In this document: piece by piece, positions 16,563 through 26,645 of the stretch
Numbering within the stretch: the first letter of the stretch is position 1
How the letters are laid out: the number at the start of each line of letters is the position of its first letter
Origin: Emticicia sp051209875
GTDB lineage: Bacteria > Bacteroidota > Bacteroidia > Cytophagales > Spirosomataceae
Assembly: GCF_051209875.1 (NCBI RefSeq)
Contig: NZ_JBNTQY010000001.1
Location: 5,270,001 to 5,334,000, forward strand
DNA length: 64,000 nt
Direction of reading: 5' to 3'
Notes under the pieces: model-generated
What the model was told of the DNA's origin: nothing
Seen by the model: only the letters and a program-made list of their open reading frames with translations
The model's database searches: none
Position numbers and translations under genes: made by a program

Positions 16563-19421
16563 TTAAACCTTCTCCTTCAAGAAATCAGCTGTATAATTTC
16601 CTTCCAATTTTACCATTTCTTCGGGAGTTCCTTCGAAAGTCAGATAGCCACCTTTTTCGCCTCCTTCAGGCCCTAAATCGATTATCCAATCTGCTGATTT
16701 GATGATTTCCATATTATGTTCAATGATAATAACCGAATCGCCTTGGTCAACTAAAGCATTGATAGCTTTCAAAAGTTTTTTAATGTCGTGAAAATGTAAA
16801 CCTGTTGTTGGCTCATCAAAAACAAAGAGGGTTTTCCCTTTGTCAGCATTACCTCTACTCAAGAAAAATGCTAATTTGACACGTTGAGCTTCTCCACCTG
16901 AAAGTGTACTTGATGATTGACCTAAACGAATATAGCCCAAACCAACATCTTGTAAAGGGCGAAGTTTATCAGCTAGTTTTGGTTCACTTATATTAAAAAA
17001 ATCTATCGCCTCATCGACTGTCATATCCAAAATATCGGAAATGTCTTTTTCATTATATTTTACTTCCAAAATCTCTTGTTTGAAACGTTTTCCACCACAA
17101 CTTTCGCATTTTAGACGAACATCAGCCATAAATTGCATCTCAATTGTTTGTTCGCCCTCTCCTTGACAGGCTTCGCAACGTCCACCATCAACATTGAATG
17201 AAAAAAAAGCTGGCTTGTAATCACGTGCCTTGGAGATTTGTTGCTCTGACATCATCTGGCGAATATAATCGTAAGCTTTGATGTACGTAACAGGGTTCGA
17301 GCGAGATGATTTCCCGATTGGATTTTGGTCAATCATTTCGACTTGGGTGATTCGGTCAAGCGAACCAATCAAGCCCGAGTATTTTCCAGCCTCGTCACTA
17401 TATTCACCTTTCAAACGAGCAATGGCAGGAAACAAAATTTTACGAACCAAAGTCGATTTTCCTGAACCACTTACCCCCGTAACAACTGTAAGTACTCCCA
17501 AAGGGAATTTGACATTCAATTCTTTTAAATTATTTTCTCTTGCCCCTGTTAATTCAACAAAATCTGTTGGTTTTCGTCGTTGGATAGGTACTTGAATTTG
17601 GTCTTTTCCAGTTAAGAAATTGATGGTGTGGGAAGTCTTAGTTCCTGAAATATGGCTCGAAATATCATCCCAATTTCCCTGAAACACCAGCTCTCCACCC
17701 AATGTACCTGCATCAGGGCCAATATCTATGATTTGATCAGCGGCACGCATCACTTCTTCTTCATGCTCTACCACTATCACTGTATTTCCCATATCTCGTA
17801 GTGATTCCAACACACTTACCAATCGCTGCGTATCTCTCGGATGAAGTCCGATACTTGGTTCATCAAGAATATACATCGAACCAACTAAGGCACTTCCAAG
17901 TGACGTTGCCAATTTGATACGTTGAAATTCACCACCCGAAAGACTCGAAGTAAGGCGATTTAAAGTCAAATACCCTAAGCCCACACGCTCCATGTATTCG
18001 AGGCGGGCATTGATTTCAATCAAGATTCTCTTTGATACAGCTTGTTGATAATCAGGAAGTTGTAAATTGCTGAAGAATTTTGCAACTTCAGAAATAGGCA
18101 TTAAGACCAAATCTGTGATTGATGCTCCACCCACTTTCACATAACTTGCATCTTTGCGGAGACGAGAGCCCCTGCAATCAGGGCAATCGGTTCGGCCACG
18201 ATAGCGAGAAAGCATCACACGGTATTGTACCTTATGCACTTGACTTTCGATGTCTGTAAAAAAAGCATCAAGTCCTTGAAAATATTTATTCCCTGTCCAA
18301 AGCAGTTGTTGCTGCTCTTTTGTAAGGTCTTTGTAAGCACGATGAATCGGGAAGTCAAAACGAATACCGTTGCGGAGCAAAGGTGTGAGCCATTCTTCGC
18401 TCATTCGTTCACTTCTCCAAGGAGCAATCACACCTTCAAAAACCGATAAGTTTTTATCAGGAAGAACTAATTCTGGGTCAATTCCCAATACTTTTCCATA
18501 ACCTTCACAGCGTTTACACGCTCCATAAGGATTATTAAATGTAAATAAATTGACACTTGGTTCTTCAAAAGTAATATCATCAAGTTCAAACCTATCTGAA
18601 AAAGTTTTTCTAATAATTTGCTTCTCTCCTGCTTCATTCGTAGAAATAATATCAATTAGACATTCCCCTTCCCCCTCAAAAAAAGCAGTTTGTACTGAAT
18701 CCGAAAAGCGAAACTGAGTATCTTCATCATCATGCTTCACTACATTTCGGTCAATTAAAATCTCTAACCTTTGTTTGTCCGAAAGTTTTATTTTTTCACT
18801 CTGAATCTCTTCAATTTGTTTTACTTCATCATCAATCACGATTCGGGTATAGCCTTTGTGAAGCAAAAGGTCTAATTCTTTTTCTATCTTTCTACCTTCT
18901 TTTACTTTCAAAGGTGTCAAAATCATCATTCGAGTCCCTTCTTGATGTGAAAGAATGAAATTTACTACATCCGTTACCGTATCTTTTTTGACTTCTTTAC
19001 CTGAAACTGGCGAATATGTGATTCCTGCACGAGCAAATAGTAATTTGAAATAATCGTAGATTTCAGTGGTGGTACCGACTGTTGAACGAGGATTTTTAGT
19101 AGCAACTTTCTGTTCAATGGCAATCGCTGGCGAAACACCTTTGATATAATCGACATCAGGTTTCTCCATTCTTCCCAAAAACTGACGAGCATACGAACTC
19201 AAGCTTTCCACATACATTCGTTGTCCTTCGGCAAAAAGTGTATCAAATGCCAAGGAAGATTTTCCACTACCCGAAAGCCCAGTGATAACAACCAATTTGT
19301 TGCGAGGAATAGCTACATCAATATTTTTTAGGTTATTTACTTTCGCCCCCTTGATAATAATATAATGCTTAGGGTCAAGCGTTTCAACTTCAGGATATTG
19401 GGTATTTTTGGTATTATTCAT
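16563..19421 (-). CDS. uvrA: Excinuclease ABC subunit A
   Basis: 952 aa, full length. The first ABC module has GLSGSGKSSLAFDT near residue 50 and the signature LSGGEFQRIKLA; the second has GVSGSGKSTLV and LSGGEAQRVKLA with the Walker B FVFDEPTTGLHF. Zinc ligands are visible as CKRCEGYG / CPDCRGS and CEACQGEGEQ / CESCGGK. SSYARQFLGRMEKPDVDYI is the conserved UvrB/DNA contact region. It is the damage-recognition ATPase of nucleotide excision repair and acts with UvrB, which is not in this window. 58 nt separate it from the esterase gene upstream on the same strand. No LexA-like or TAnnTTTG box was seen in that gap. Confidence 0.97.
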   Translation of the reverse strand: MNNTKNTQYPEVETLDPKHYIIIKGAKVNNLKNIDVAIPRNKLVVITGLSGSGKSSLAFDTLFAEGQRMYVESLSSYARQFLGRMEKPDVDYIKGVSPAIAIEQKVATKNPRSTVGTTTEIYDYFKLLFARAGITYSPVSGKEVKKDTVTDVVNFILSHQEGTRMMILTPLKVKEGRKIEKELDLLLHKGYTRIVIDDEVKQIEEIQSEKIKLSDKQRLEILIDRNVVKHDDEDTQFRFSDSVQTAFFEGEGECLIDIISTNEAGEKQIIRKTFSDRFELDDITFEEPSVNLFTFNNPYGACKRCEGYGKVLGIDPELVLPDKNLSVFEGVIAPWRSERMSEEWLTPLLRNGIRFDFPIHRAYKDLTKEQQQLLWTGNKYFQGLDAFFTDIESQVHKVQYRVMLSRYRGRTDCPDCRGSRLRKDASYVKVGGASITDLVLMPISEVAKFFSNLQLPDYQQAVSKRILIEINARLEYMERVGLGYLTLNRLTSSLSGGEFQRIKLATSLGSALVGSMYILDEPSIGLHPRDTQRLVSVLESLRDMGNTVIVVEHEEEVMRAADQIIDIGPDAGTLGGELVFQGNWDDISSHISGTKTSHTINFLTGKDQIQVPIQRRKPTDFVELTGARENNLKELNVKFPLGVLTVVTGVSGSGKSTLVRKILFPAIARLKGEYSDEAGKYSGLIGSLDRITQVEMIDQNPIGKSSRSNPVTYIKAYDYIRQMMSEQQISKARDYKPAFFSFNVDGGRCEACQGEGEQTIEMQFMADVRLKCESCGGKRFKQEILEVKYNEKDISDILDMTVDEAIDFFNISEPKLADKLRPLQDVGLGYIRLGQSSSTLSGGEAQRVKLAFFLSRGNADKGKTLFVFDEPTTGLHFHDIKKLLKAINALVDQGDSVIIIEHNMEIIKSADWIIDLGPEGGEKGGYLTFEGTPEEMVKLEGNYTADFLKEKV

Positions 19422-19479
19422 TCAATTTGAGGGGATAAGCTCGAACTAATTTAACCAATTTATTGGGCATATAGTTTCA

Positions 19480-21846
19480 CTATTTTGATTGTATTATTAG
19501 GCGTTTTGTTTCTTCAAAACCGTATCCTTTGATTTTTATGATATATGAGCCACTTTCCAAACTTCGTAGGTCAATTTCTTTGCGTTCCGAGGTATCATCC
19601 AAAATAAATTTATAGACTTGTTTTCCTAAAGTTGTATAAAATCTTACATCTAAATTTTTCATCACTTCTTTTGTTTCCAAATACACGAGGTCAGTTGCAG
19701 GGTTAGGATAAATAGAAACAAAATCATTTAATAATTGAAAAGAAAAAATATCAGAAACTTTGGATTGACAAGTAAGTGACTGACTATTAGATACTTGATA
19801 TTTTCTCACTGTTGAAACCTGATAAGCTCCAGGCTGAGCAATTTTCAAGAGGGGTGTGCTGGTAGTTAAAAAAAAGGTATTTTCTCGCTTCCATTCAAAC
19901 TGGTCATTAGCAAGAAAATCACCAGTGATTGCTTGTAAAGCGAAAACACCAAATTGTGAAACACTTGGTTGTTTTGGTGTTGGATTGATACTTATTTTTT
20001 GTAAAATTGATTCCGAAGAAACGCAACCCAATTCATTACTTACTTTCAACGAAACCTCATAATTCCCAATTTTATCAAATGAAATCGCCGATGTAGTCTC
20101 ATTATTACTCCAAAGTATTTTGTCATTGCTATCTGTTGAAAGCGTAATATTTTGTCCTTCGCAAACATTATTGGCAGGCAAAACCATAATTTTTGGTTGT
20201 TCGGGAGTTGGTTTTGCCGTCACAACTATTTTATCCGAGATAAGCGAAAGACAACCAAATTCATTTTTGGCCGTTACAGTAAATTCTCCTGAATTTCCTA
20301 CCATAATTTTTTGATTAGTTTCTCCCGAACTCCATTGGAATGTTTTAAACTCATCCCCAATAGCAGTCAATGACACTTTTTTTGTACCATCGGTACAAAA
20401 TTCTAAATCTATATCATTCGTAATGACAGGCTTTTCTTTTGGATAAATGAGATTCGTATTAATTATAGGACTTACATATTTATTCCCTTGTAAATCTTTT
20501 AAAGCAACCGAATATTCTCCTTTTTCAACTGAAATTTGGTTACTCGTTGAACCATTCGACCATTCAATACTTTTAAAAATTTCGGATACTTTTAATATCG
20601 CTTGATTGTCGGTATCGCACAAAATCTGAGGTTCAACAATGGCTTTAGCCAATACAGGTTTTGAATTTTGAAAGAAATTATTGTCAAGAAATTTATCCCA
20701 ATTTTCAGCAAGAATTGAAAGACCCATATTATCAGGCGGAACGTTTTTAAAGTGTACATTATCGGGCCGTGGGATTTGTAAATTATCAGTCAGAGGTCCA
20801 GCAAAAACATTGTTTCCTGCTTGATTAATCACTTTATTTTGTCCTCCAATAATTTCAGGATTTGATGGTGTGAGATATGTCAAAGAAGTTCGAGTAACCA
20901 TCCATGTTAGGTCATTATCAAAATCTTTTCGTGAAATATCTATTACTTTTTGAAGATTGTCCGCATAAACATCAGCAGAAAGGCGATTAGGTGAGTTATC
21001 TGTTTCACCTTGATTCCAAAGCAATGAGCGAACACCTAACAAAGAACCATAATAATTCAACGTATTTTTAAGATTAGAATAGGGTATTCCAAAATTATAT
21101 TGAAAACGACCACCCACATCCAAAACAAAATTGAATGTTGGTAAACCTTCAGCACTTTCTCGCCAATTGATGACAGAGACGCCCAAAAAACCCGCATTAA
21201 AAAACATCACGGGAACATTCAGTCTTTTGACCAATCTATCGCCTAATTCGCCATAACACCAAGGGCCAGTGCCATGTGGAGCAATATCCACATTTTGACT
21301 CAATTGGACGAAATTTAGATTTTCGGGAACGGTACCATTCTCATTAAAAAAATTTACTGTATTTACTCGATCATCTTCTGCCCCCTTCGCTCCACTATCG
21401 CTTATTCCTTGTGCATTTGATTGCCCTAAAGCAATAAAAACTTCTCCAATTCCTACTTTCTCAATTGTAATTATTTTCAAAACAACATCATTTTTTACAC
21501 CTCTGATTTCCATTTTATACCAACCTCCTTGTCCTTGTATTTTTCCTGCAAAATACCCAGCTTTTGGGTTTGCTTGTACCAAAAGCCAATCTGTAGCTAC
21601 TCCTTGTCCTGCTGCTATGGGTGTGAGCTTTGCTTCTATTTTATCTAAGGATTGGGTGTAATTTCCCATGATATTTATGAAACCAAAATTTTCATTATTT
21701 CTCTGAAAAACCATTCGATTAGTAGGAAAAGAAACACTAAGCGTAGCATCACTTGTTTGTGCGAAGCTTGAAAAAGAATAAAAAAATAGCCCAATAAGTA
21801 AAATATTAAAGAAAAGTCTTTTAGCAAAAAAAGTTGTCACAGGCAT
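19480..21846 (-). CDS. Secreted sialate O-acetylesterase-like protein with T9SS sorting domain
   Basis: 788 aa from the ATG at 21846; this start gives a clean signal peptide (hydrophobic core then SSFAQ), whereas the longer frame adds an unlikely N-terminal hydrophobic stretch. Residues about 130-400 are an SGNH/SASA-type esterase domain: FIALGQSNAQG holds the nucleophile Ser block, LWNQGETDN the second block, and PDNVHF probably the catalytic His. Residues 410-690 are three or four Ig-like repeats, each with a W-S-N/S-G-x-T-x core. The last ~75 residues (SIYPNPATD … SYIIKIKG) are a type A sorting domain for type IX secretion. It is predicted to be surface-exposed and to deacetylate glycans. 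-7 box TATTTTTG at 21940-21933 (minus). Confidence 0.82.
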   Translation of the reverse strand: MPVTTFFAKRLFFNILLIGLFFYSFSSFAQTSDATLSVSFPTNRMVFQRNNENFGFINIMGNYTQSLDKIEAKLTPIAAGQGVATDWLLVQANPKAGYFAGKIQGQGGWYKMEIRGVKNDVVLKIITIEKVGIGEVFIALGQSNAQGISDSGAKGAEDDRVNTVNFFNENGTVPENLNFVQLSQNVDIAPHGTGPWCYGELGDRLVKRLNVPVMFFNAGFLGVSVINWRESAEGLPTFNFVLDVGGRFQYNFGIPYSNLKNTLNYYGSLLGVRSLLWNQGETDNSPNRLSADVYADNLQKVIDISRKDFDNDLTWMVTRTSLTYLTPSNPEIIGGQNKVINQAGNNVFAGPLTDNLQIPRPDNVHFKNVPPDNMGLSILAENWDKFLDNNFFQNSKPVLAKAIVEPQILCDTDNQAILKVSEIFKSIEWSNGSTSNQISVEKGEYSVALKDLQGNKYVSPIINTNLIYPKEKPVITNDIDLEFCTDGTKKVSLTAIGDEFKTFQWSSGETNQKIMVGNSGEFTVTAKNEFGCLSLISDKIVVTAKPTPEQPKIMVLPANNVCEGQNITLSTDSNDKILWSNNETTSAISFDKIGNYEVSLKVSNELGCVSSESILQKISINPTPKQPSVSQFGVFALQAITGDFLANDQFEWKRENTFFLTTSTPLLKIAQPGAYQVSTVRKYQVSNSQSLTCQSKVSDIFSFQLLNDFVSIYPNPATDLVYLETKEVMKNLDVRFYTTLGKQVYKFILDDTSERKEIDLRSLESGSYIIKIKGYGFEETKRLIIQSK

Positions 21847-22054
21847 TGTAAGTAAAGTTTTATGAAGTTGAAAGAGGTATTGGATTACGCAATAAACAAA
21901 TAAAATAATAGTCAATAGCATATTAATTAAGACAAAAATAAGTTTTTTAAAATTGATTCTATCAATCTAGTATTATTTTTAGTAAATGAAAAGATAGAAT
22001 CAAGCCCCAAAAATCTGTACTTTTGCAAAAAACTTAAACTTTCCTCAAAGGGCA

Positions 22055-22717
22055 TTGGAAACATCATTTGCAGTAATTTTCGACATGGATGGTGTCATTT
22101 GCGACACTAATCCCTACCATTCATTAGCTTGGAAGGCTTTTTTAGATAAACTTGGTATCGCATCAAGTGAAGAAGAGTTCATCGCCCACATGTACGGCAA
22201 AAGCAATAGCTACATTCTCAAACATTTTCTTCAAAGACCAGTGGTGGGAGAAGAATTTGCCCAAAAAGAATTTGAAAAAGAAGCACTTTTTCGTGAAATC
22301 TACGAGGCTCATGTAAAACCTATCAATGGCCTTTTAGAATTTATTGAAGATTTAAAAGCCAATGGTGTAAAAACAGGTATTGCCACTTCGGCTCCTTACT
22401 TAAATATGGAATTGATTTTGAGTAAATTGCCTTTACGTGACAAAATGCAGTCGTTGCTCGCAAGCGAAGATGTAAGCACTCACAAGCCAAATCCAGAAGT
22501 TTATCTAAAATCAGCATTAAATTTAGATATTTCACCCGAAAGATGTGTCGTCTTTGAAGATTCATTTTCAGGCGTTACAGCAGGGAAAGCCGCAGGAGCT
22601 AAAGTGGTTGGGGTTCTATCAACTTACAAAAAAGAAGAGCTACCTCCGTGCGATAGCTATATTGTTGATTATCAAGGACTTACTTATCAAAAAATCAAGA
22701 ATTTATTTGAGATATGA
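22055..22717 (+). CDS. HAD-superfamily phosphatase / beta-phosphoglucomutase-like
   Basis: 220 aa beginning at TTG (22055): no in-frame ATG exists upstream, and the first internal Met is inside the catalytic motif FDMDGV, so a non-ATG start is required. The first motif has both catalytic Asp residues; an alpha-helical cap follows (residues ~15-85); GIATSAP is motif II and FEDSFSGVTAGKAAG is motif IV. This is the beta-PGM/sugar-phosphatase subclass. The -7 box TACTTTTG is at 22018-22025, about 30 nt upstream. It overlaps the VOC gene by ATGA, starting a three-gene operon. Substrate not determinable. Confidence 0.85.
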   Translation: METSFAVIFDMDGVICDTNPYHSLAWKAFLDKLGIASSEEEFIAHMYGKSNSYILKHFLQRPVVGEEFAQKEFEKEALFREIYEAHVKPINGLLEFIEDLKANGVKTGIATSAPYLNMELILSKLPLRDKMQSLLASEDVSTHKPNPEVYLKSALNLDISPERCVVFEDSFSGVTAGKAAGAKVVGVLSTYKKEELPPCDSYIVDYQGLTYQKIKNLFEI

Positions 22718-23103
22718 AAATCGAACATATCGCTATTTGGGTAAGAGATCTTGAAAAAATGAGGATTTTCTATGAAAAATATTTTGATGGAAAATCAAAC
22801 GAAAAATATAGAAATGAGAAAAAATCTTTTGAATCTTATTTCATTTCTTTCGATTCGGGAGCAAGGCTCGAACTTATGCAAATGCCTAATATTCCCGATT
22901 CAAAAAATAACATTTACGAGCAATTTATAGGACTCATTCACTTCGCTATTTCAGTAGGAAATACCCAAACTGTTGATAGCTTGACAGAAAAATTAAACAA
23001 TGATGGTTATGAAATAGTTGGACAACCAAGATGGACAGGCGATGGCTATTACGAAAGTGTAATCCTCGACCCCGAAAAAAACAGAATTGAAATTACAAAC
23101 TAA
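22714..23103 (+). CDS. VOC-superfamily (glyoxalase I-like) protein
   Basis: 129 aa, two beta-alpha-beta-beta-beta units. The usual metal ligands are present: His in IEHIAIW, Glu in ARLELMQ, His in LIHFAIS and Glu at the C-terminus (RIEITN). Members are lyases, isomerases, dioxygenases or thiol transferases, so the reaction is open. Start overlaps the HAD stop by 4 nt and its own stop overlaps the MFS start by 1 nt, so translation of all three is coupled. Confidence 0.82.
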   Translation: MKIEHIAIWVRDLEKMRIFYEKYFDGKSNEKYRNEKKSFESYFISFDSGARLELMQMPNIPDSKNNIYEQFIGLIHFAISVGNTQTVDSLTEKLNNDGYEIVGQPRWTGDGYYESVILDPEKNRIEITN

Positions 23104-24266
23104 TGTTAAAACACTTACGTACTTTTTTTACCCATCGACAAAGCCTTGCTATCGGAATGATTTTTATTTCAGTGGGTTTTTTATTTGGTAATTGGGCCAC
23201 ATTAATTCCTTACATTAAGCAAAAATTTGACTTAAATGATGCTCAATTAGGTTTATTACTACTAAGCTTGCCTTTAGGAGCTACTACCATGAATCCCTTT
23301 TCTACGTATTTCATCAACCGTTTTGGTATGCGAAATACTACGGTGATAGGCCTAATACTTTTATCAACGACATATATTATTCCTGTGAGTATCCACTTTT
23401 TACCTTTCGTTGTAGCAGGTTTGATTGCGGTTGGGATGAGCCTGTCAGTGACAAATGTGGCGATGAATACTTGTGTGACAAGTCTTGAACATCAATATCG
23501 AATAAATATCATGTCAACTTGCCATGGGATGTTTAGTGCAGGACTTATGTTTGGTTCTATTGCTGCCAGTATTTTACAGGGAATGCAAATTCTCCCCTCC
23601 TACCAAATGCTTGCAATAGCCATTGCATTAATTATTTTAGTCTTTTTACTCAGGCCAACAATTTTAAGTATTCACGAAGAAAAAATTAATGATAGTGACA
23701 GTGGTGGAGCGAAGTTTATTCTTCCAAAAGGCCCTTTACTTTTGATGATTTTGATAAGCCTTTGTACAAACATTACCGAAGGCACTATGGCCGATTGGAC
23801 AGCGGTTTATATGAAAGATATTGTTCAAACCGATGCCTATTTTATAGGTTGGGGACTGGCTGGCTACTCTATGTTTATGGCTTTGGGTCGTTTTCTTGGT
23901 GATGCCCTCATTCCACGATTTGGGGGTAATAATGTTATTCGTGCAGGAGGAGTCATAGTTGCTTTAGGTGTTTTGATAGCTATTTTCTTACCATCTACTA
24001 TTTCTGCCATTATTGGTTTTACAATGGTTGGGGCTGGTGTTTCATGTGCAGCTCCAGTACTTTACGGTAGTGCAGCAAGAGTTCCTGGCATGGCAAAAGG
24101 AGCTGGTTTGGCAACGATGAATACTTTTAGTATGGCTGGTTTTTTGGCTGGCCCCGTTATTATTGGCTTTATTTCTAAAAGTGTTAATTTACCTTTTGCT
24201 TTTTCATTGGTAGCTATTTTGGCTATTATTTGGGCTTTTTTAGTCAATCGAGTGAAACTTTATTAG
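23103..24266 (+). CDS. MFS transporter (sugar-permease-like)
   Basis: 387 aa with about 12 hydrophobic helices. GMIFISVGFLFGNWATLIPYIK and later DWTAVYMKDI resemble the YbjJ/FucP-like branch of MFS permeases. TAATG overlap with the VOC gene makes it the last gene of the HAD-VOC-MFS operon. A sugar or sugar-phosphate link is suggested by the HAD partner but not proven. No convincing terminator follows. Confidence 0.82.
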   Translation: MLKHLRTFFTHRQSLAIGMIFISVGFLFGNWATLIPYIKQKFDLNDAQLGLLLLSLPLGATTMNPFSTYFINRFGMRNTTVIGLILLSTTYIIPVSIHFLPFVVAGLIAVGMSLSVTNVAMNTCVTSLEHQYRINIMSTCHGMFSAGLMFGSIAASILQGMQILPSYQMLAIAIALIILVFLLRPTILSIHEEKINDSDSGGAKFILPKGPLLLMILISLCTNITEGTMADWTAVYMKDIVQTDAYFIGWGLAGYSMFMALGRFLGDALIPRFGGNNVIRAGGVIVALGVLIAIFLPSTISAIIGFTMVGAGVSCAAPVLYGSAARVPGMAKGAGLATMNTFSMAGFLAGPVIIGFISKSVNLPFAFSLVAILAIIWAFLVNRVKLY

Positions 24267-24613
24267 TAAAATTTCAAGTTTTACACCAAAATTTTGAGTT
24301 AAATACATACTCAAAGCCATGCCAAGTTTGATAATATTAATCAAAAAAGCTTAAAAAAAAGTAAAACTCACTACAATAATTCATAAAACATATTAAAATA
24401 TCCTTTAAAAAACTTTAATTTGGGATATTTGCTTAATGGAATGATAATTGCTTAATTTTAATCTCTGAAAGTTCCAAAAACTCACATTAGAAAAAATTAT
24501 CTGTTTTTATTAAAATACCATGTTTACCATTAAATAAAATTTAGAAAGAATATTTTTTCTTCTAAAAACAACTCTTTACCTTTATCATCAGAAAACAGAT
24601 AAAAGTAACATAT
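24267..24613. other. Gene-free AT-rich leader
   Basis: 347 nt with no open frame of note. The only promoter-like string is TACCTTTA at 24577-24584 (one base off TAnnTTTG), 30 nt before the next ATG. I see no tRNA, riboswitch or strong hairpin. Confidence 0.5.
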
Positions 24614-25672
24614 ATGAAAAAAATTCTTTACTCTCTTGGCATTTGCCTTTTAGCAAGTCAAGTTCACGCACAGTTTGTAAACAATACTGACTTCTACATT
24701 AGCGAAGGTGCTGTCGTAAGTTTTAATACTAATGTAGTAAACGAAGGCAAACTCACTAACAACGGAAAAGCTCATTTTCAAAAAAACTTTGATAACCTTA
24801 GTGTAGTTAATTCACCAGGTATTGCTGTTTTTGATGGTAACGGTACACAATTCATTAAAAGTGAAAAAGAGTTATCGTTTAATCAAATACAATTAGACAA
24901 TGATGTAAAACTTGAAACACCTGTCCGTATCAATGGCTCTGTTTCTTTCCGTCGTGGCGTAATTGAGTCATCAACAAACGCTCCTTTAATCTTTACAGAA
25001 GGTGCAAAACACAATGGAGCATCTGACTTCTCACATGTAAAAGGTGTAGTAAAAAGAGAAGGAAATGAGGCATTTGAATTCCCTTTGGGTGATGGAACAA
25101 ACTTCCGTGCATTCAGCGTAGCAAGAAATGCAGATAGCCAAGTACTTACTGCTTCATATTTATATAAAAGCCCATTAAATATTTCAGGTCAAGTTTCTGA
25201 AAGCCTTGAAACAATCAACGAAAATGAATACTGGTCATTGAAATCTGAATCTGTTAAAGGCTCAGCTCAACTTTCAGTCAATTCACAAGCAGGTCTTGAA
25301 GATATTGCTTACTTGAAGAGAGGTACTTGGGATGTGTTGGAAGATTCAAAACTTTCAGCAACAACTGATTTGAAAAACGGAACATTGTTTACTTTAGCAA
25401 GAAGCCGTAATATCAAGGCTGAAATTGGGGTGTATCCTAATCCAACTGAAGGAGAATTCTTCTTAAAATTGAGTGGAATGGATGAAAATGAATCAATCAC
25501 AGTTGATATTACTAACCAAGATGGTACAACTATTATGCACAAAGAAGGTTTGGTAAAAGATCTCCGCAAAGCATATACATTACCAGAAACATTGCCAGCT
25601 ACTGAACTTACTGTACGTGCAATCAGAGAAGGCAATAAATCATTAGTTCAAAAAATGATTTTAGAAAAATAA
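24614..25672 (+). CDS. Secreted protein with T9SS type A sorting domain
   Basis: 352 aa with a signal peptide (ending VHAQ near residue 20). The body is beta-rich and Asn/Gly-rich with short repeats (GAVVSFNTNVVNEGKL, NNGKAHF), like filamentous surface proteins. The last ~75 residues start with GVYPNPTEGEFFLKLSG and end with a basic tail, the type IX sorting signature, so the protein should cross the outer membrane and be anchored or released. No catalytic domain recognised. Confidence 0.75.
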   Translation: MKKILYSLGICLLASQVHAQFVNNTDFYISEGAVVSFNTNVVNEGKLTNNGKAHFQKNFDNLSVVNSPGIAVFDGNGTQFIKSEKELSFNQIQLDNDVKLETPVRINGSVSFRRGVIESSTNAPLIFTEGAKHNGASDFSHVKGVVKREGNEAFEFPLGDGTNFRAFSVARNADSQVLTASYLYKSPLNISGQVSESLETINENEYWSLKSESVKGSAQLSVNSQAGLEDIAYLKRGTWDVLEDSKLSATTDLKNGTLFTLARSRNIKAEIGVYPNPTEGEFFLKLSGMDENESITVDITNQDGTTIMHKEGLVKDLRKAYTLPETLPATELTVRAIREGNKSLVQKMILEK

Positions 25673-25692
25673 CCATTGGGTTATCAATATGT

Positions 25693-25736
25693 TACAGCAA
25701 AAAAGACCATCTTTTGAGATGGTCTTTTTTGCTGTA
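25693..25736. terminator. Strong terminator
   Basis: 20-bp perfect stem (TACAGCAAAAAAGACCATCT and its complement) with loop TTTG just after the T9SS protein gene. Confidence 0.85.
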
Positions 25737-25852
25737 TATGCGATAAAATAAAAACGCCAACGTTATTAGTAACAAAATATTTTATTGTATTTATGCAACA
25801 TTTTATATTTTGTTCTCATCTAATGAGTAAATACAAACCAATTCAAGAAAAC

Positions 25853-26533
25853 ATGAAAAAATTAATTGTTTTATTCATCTTCATTGCAACAAATAGTTTC
25901 TCTCAAGAACTCAAACGCACATTTAATGTAAGTGGTTTCGATAAATTAGATATTGGAAATTCTTTTATTATCACCGTTACACAAGGAAATGACTATAAAG
26001 TTGACGTTCGTGGACGAGAACAAGACGTAAAAGAAATCATGGCAAAGGTATCAGACAATACTTTAGACCTACATTACCCATCCAATTGGAGTGGCTGGAG
26101 AAACCACAAGGAAGTTTATGTGACTATCACAATGCCTAAATTAGCTGGAGCTGAGTTTTCAGGAGCTTCAAAATCTAACGTATCTGGTTTTAGTAGCGAG
26201 AAACTTGATATACAAGTTTCAGGAGCTTCAAGTGCCGTTTTCAATGTAAATGCAAAGAAACTTTCCTTAGATTGCTCTGGTGCTTCTGGCCTTAAAATTA
26301 CGGGAGATGGCCAAACAATGAACGCTGAGATTTCGGGTGCTTCAAACATCAATGCTTTTGATTTTAAAGTAACAACTGCCAACATTGACGCCTCTGGTGC
26401 GAGCGATGCGAAGGTTTATGTAACAAGCAAAATTGTAGCTGAAGCCAGTGGGGCAAGCAGTGTTCGTTATAAAGGTGGAGCCTCTGTCATGTCGAATACT
26501 TCGGGAGCTGGTTCTGTGAAATCAGTGAACTAA
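25853..26533 (+). CDS. Head GIN domain (DUF2807) exported protein
   Basis: 226 aa from the ATG at 25853, which gives a signal peptide ending NSFSQ; the open frame extends 20 codons further up but without a signal-like start. VSGFDKLDIGNSF begins the DUF2807 domain, an auto-transporter-adhesin-like beta-helix. The C-terminal half has six SGAS/SGAG repeats spaced about 20 residues apart (VSGASS, CSGASG, ISGASN, ASGASD, ASGASS, TSGAGS), the turns of a beta-solenoid. Function unknown; envelope location inferred. Confidence 0.78.
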   Translation: MKKLIVLFIFIATNSFSQELKRTFNVSGFDKLDIGNSFIITVTQGNDYKVDVRGREQDVKEIMAKVSDNTLDLHYPSNWSGWRNHKEVYVTITMPKLAGAEFSGASKSNVSGFSSEKLDIQVSGASSAVFNVNAKKLSLDCSGASGLKITGDGQTMNAEISGASNINAFDFKVTTANIDASGASDAKVYVTSKIVAEASGASSVRYKGGASVMSNTSGAGSVKSVN

Positions 26534-26552
26534 GTTTCTTTCATAAAACTGT

Positions 26553-26590
26553 AAAATGCCTTGTTTTCAGTCGAGAACAAGGCATTTTTT
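26553..26590 (+). terminator. Terminator after the GIN-domain gene
   Basis: 16-bp stem with one G-T pair (AAAATGCCTTGTTTTC and partner) followed by T-rich sequence. Confidence 0.8.
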
Positions 26591-26645
26591 ATTTCGTTCA
26601 ATTTTTACAATATTTGTATTTCTCCTAGAATTCAATTTTCATTTT

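Noticed and set aside
26556..26645. 30-codon N-terminal extension of the methyltransferase gene
   Set aside because: It begins inside the preceding terminator stem and encodes no plausible signal; ATG at 26646 fits the membrane topology.
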